Assembly (NCBI GenBank): GCA_902805995.1
Contig: CADCUU010000114.1
Location: 1-6,957 of the forward strand
DNA length: 6,957 bases
Direction: 5' to 3'
Source: an uncultured Rubellimicrobium sp.
GTDB taxonomy: Bacteria; Pseudomonadota; Alphaproteobacteria; Rhodobacterales; Rhodobacteraceae
Shown: positions 5,136 to 6,957 of the stretch, piece by piece
How the letters are laid out: each line of letters opens with the position of its first letter
Position numbering within the stretch: position 1 is the stretch's first letter
Notes under the pieces: generated by a model
Told to the model about the DNA's origin: nothing
What the model saw: the letters and a program-made list of their open reading frames with translations, nothing else
Database searches by the model: none
Made by a program: the position numbers and the translations under genes

Positions 5136-5840
5136 ATGGCCGACGCCCTTTCGCTTTCCGACGCGCGCCTCACGCTGCGAGGCAACGCCGGCCCGGTGGA
5201 GATCCTGCGCGGCATCACGCTCCAGGTCCATGAGGGCGAAACGGTGGGTCTGGTGGGGCCATCGGGCTCGGGCAAGTCGTCACTCCTCATGCTCATGGGC
5301 GGCCTCGAACAGGCCACGGGGGGCGAGGTCAGGGCTCTGGGCCAGGACCTCACCCGGATGGACGAGGACGCCCTCGCCCGCTTCCGCCGCGACAACATGG
5401 GGGTGGTGTTCCAGTCTTTCCACCTCATCCCGACGATGACCGCGCTGGAAAACGTGGCCACCCCCCTCGAACTCGCGGGCCACCGCGACGCCTTCGCCCG
5501 CGCCCGGGCCGAGCTCGACACCGTGGGCCTCGGCCACCGCGCCGACCACTACCCCTCTCAGATGTCCGGCGGCGAACAGCAGCGCGTGGCCCTCGCCCGC
5601 GCCCTCGCCCCCCGTCCCCGCCTCCTCCTCGCCGACGAGCCCACCGGCAACCTCGACGAATCCAACGGCCGCGCCATCGTGGACCTCCTCTTCGGCCTGG
5701 GCCGGGGCAAGGGCGCAACGCTCGTCCTCGTCACCCATGACGAAGCCCTCGCCGCCCGCTGCGACCGCGTGATCCGCCTGCGCGACGGCCGCCTCGACAG
5801 CGCACTCGCCCCCCGCGACACCACACGGGCCGCCGAATGA
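5136..5840 (+). CDS. ybbA: ABC transporter ATP-binding protein, YbbA/LolD type
   Basis: Cytoplasmic ATPase of 234 aa, of the MacB/LolD/FtsE class that powers FtsX-fold permeases by mechanotransmission rather than classical import. Walker A GPSGSGKS is at 41-48, Q-loop Gln 93 in VFQSFHLIPTMTALENV, signature MSGGEQQR at 143-150, Walker B LLLADEP at 163-169 with Glu 168, the PTGNLD D-loop region after it, and switch His 201. ATG 5136 is supported by GAAGGA (5124-5129) with 6 nt spacing; the longer upstream open frame runs back through tesA and is not real. The stop overlaps the next start (ATGA), so the two are translationally coupled. Neighbouring tesA and the partner permease favour YbbA over LolD. 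The natural substrate of YbbA-YbbP systems is not firmly known; outer-membrane or lipid-related export is an inference. Confidence 0.93.
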   Translation: MADALSLSDARLTLRGNAGPVEILRGITLQVHEGETVGLVGPSGSGKSSLLMLMGGLEQATGGEVRALGQDLTRMDEDALARFRRDNMGVVFQSFHLIPTMTALENVATPLELAGHRDAFARARAELDTVGLGHRADHYPSQMSGGEQQRVALARALAPRPRLLLADEPTGNLDESNGRAIVDLLFGLGRGKGATLVLVTHDEALAARCDRVIRLRDGRLDSALAPRDTTRAAE

Positions 5841-6957
5841 GCGTGGCCCTCCGCCTCGCCGCCCGCGAACTCCGCGGCAGCCTCCGCAACGGCCTGCGCG
5901 GCTTCTGGATATTCCTGCTCTGCCTCGCCCTGGGCGTCGGCGCCATCGCCGCCGTGGGCACCGTCCGCACCGCCATCGAGGCGGGCCTCACCCGCGAAGG
6001 CGCCCGCCTCCTCGGCGGCGACGCCGAGGCCGAGTTCACCTACCGCTTCGCCTCCCCGGATGAGCGCGCCTGGCTCGAAGAGGTCTCCCTCCGCGTCTCC
6101 GAAACCGTGGACTTCCGCTCCCTCGCCGTCGCCGACCCGGACGGGGCCGCCGAACGCGCCCTCACCCAGATCCGCGCCGTGGACGACCTCTACCCCCTGA
6201 TCGGCACCGTGGAGCTCGACCCGCCCATCCCCCTCCCCCAGGCCCTCGACGGCAACGGCACCCTCCCCGGCCTCGTCGCGGAACGCGCCCTCACGGACCG
6301 CCTCGCCCTCCAGGTCGGCGACACCGTCCGCCTCGGCACCCAGGACTTCGCCCTCACCGCCATCCTCGCCCGCTACCCCGACAACTCCACCGCGGGCTTC
6401 GGCCTCGGCCCCCGCAGCATCGTCCGCACGAGCGACCTCGCCAACTCCGGCCTCCTGGCCGAAGGCACCCTCTTCAACACCCTCTACCGCCTCGACCTCC
6501 CCGAAGGCATCGACCGCGACATGCTCTGGCAAGAGGCCGAGCAGCGCTGGGAAAACACCGGCCTGCGCTGGCGCGACAGCCGCTACGGCGCGGGCGGCAC
6601 GCAGGAGGTCGTCGAACGCCTCGGCCGCTTCCTCGTCCTCGTGGGCCTGTCGGGCCTCGCCGTGGGTGGCGTGGGCGTCTCCGCCGCCGTCGGCGCCTAT
6701 GTCGCCGCCAAGGCCGAGGTCATCGCCACCCTCCGCACCCTTGGCGCCTCCCGCCGCACCATCTTCACGAGCTACCTCCTCCAGGTCGGCGCGCTGGGCC
6801 TCCTCGGCGTCCTCGCGGGCCTCTTCCTCGGCGCCCTCGTCCCCCTTCTCCTCGCCCCCTGGATCGAATCCCGCCTCCCCGTCCCCGCCGAGTTCGCCGT
6901 CTACTGGGCCCCCCTGGCCGAGGCCGCCCTCTACGGCACCCTCGCCATGCTCCTCTT
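5837..6957 (+). CDS. FtsX-family ABC permease, YbbP type, N-terminal part (3' end outside the window)
   Basis: Starts at ATG 5837, overlapping the ybbA stop as ATGA, and stays open for 373 codons to the window edge. Family members are about 800 aa. The first membrane helix is around 22-44 (FWIFLLCLALGVGAIAAV). A large periplasmic domain of MacB-like type follows (about 45-260). Helix two is around 263-287 (FLVLVGLSGLAVGGVGV), helix three around 312-340, and a fourth begins near 360. The stretch AKAEVIATLRTLGASRRTIF (291-310) is the usual cytoplasmic segment of FtsX permeases that meets the ATPase. Together with the upstream ATPase this forms a complete transporter pair. Leucine is mostly CTC and most third positions are C. 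I checked the frame throughout and saw no break. YbbP is preferred over LolC/LolE because of the length already reached before the second helix and the tesA-ybbA context. Confidence 0.92.
   Translation, partial: MSVALRLAARELRGSLRNGLRGFWIFLLCLALGVGAIAAVGTVRTAIEAGLTREGARLLGGDAEAEFTYRFASPDERAWLEEVSLRVSETVDFRSLAVADPDGAAERALTQIRAVDDLYPLIGTVELDPPIPLPQALDGNGTLPGLVAERALTDRLALQVGDTVRLGTQDFALTAILARYPDNSTAGFGLGPRSIVRTSDLANSGLLAEGTLFNTLYRLDLPEGIDRDMLWQEAEQRWENTGLRWRDSRYGAGGTQEVVERLGRFLVLVGLSGLAVGGVGVSAAVGAYVAAKAEVIATLRTLGASRRTIFTSYLLQVGALGLLGVLAGLFLGALVPLLLAPWIESRLPVPAEFAVYWAPLAEAALYGTLAMLL

Noticed and set aside
5558..6532. 324-codon minus-strand open frame opposite ybbA and the permease
   Set aside because: Repetitive Gly/Glu/Ala composition caused by codon bias on the coding strand; it lacks a plausible start and domain.

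Overview
The window looks like a chromosomal segment of a high-G+C alphaproteobacterium, most likely Rhodobacteraceae-like. The reasons are the very strong preference for C in third codon positions, the Rhodobacterales style of the YdeI-type and cold-shock proteins, and ordinary housekeeping genes at both ends. The genus cannot be told from the sequence. I see no CRISPR array, tRNA, rRNA or recognisable insertion sequence.

Left part (1-1720): the 3' end of ettA (ribosome-associated ABC-F ATPase) is followed at once by a DUF2971-type gene of unknown function. That gene and its 3' flank are clearly poorer in G+C than everything around them, so this is probably a small acquired insertion. It ends in a perfect 12-bp inverted repeat.

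Middle (1721-3784): a YdeI/OmdA-type protein gene converges on a short Lys/Ala-tailed hypothetical gene, and their stop codons share bases. Two closely related cold-shock genes follow in tandem (68 aa each, 58 identical residues). Each has its own promoter and a leader of about 110-120 nt. The -35/-10 spacing, start-site region and several leader blocks match between the two copies, so the regulatory region appears to have been duplicated with the coding region. A rho-independent terminator separates the two units.

Right part (3785-6957): a DUF4329-type lipoprotein gene begins 23 nt after the second csp gene. It has an E...HxH...TxxD arrangement like the JAMM/MPN metalloprotease fold. It converges with a tesA-type periplasmic GDSL esterase gene. 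tesA is divergent from an ABC ATPase gene (ybbA/lolD type), which overlaps by ATGA a large FtsX-type permease gene (ybbP type) that runs off the window. This tesA / ybbA-ybbP order is the same as in E. coli.

No obviously new multi-gene system is present. The items most worth a second look are the JAMM-like lipoprotein, the conserved duplicated csp leader, and the low-G+C DUF2971 insertion that uses the ettA tail as its ribosome-binding site.
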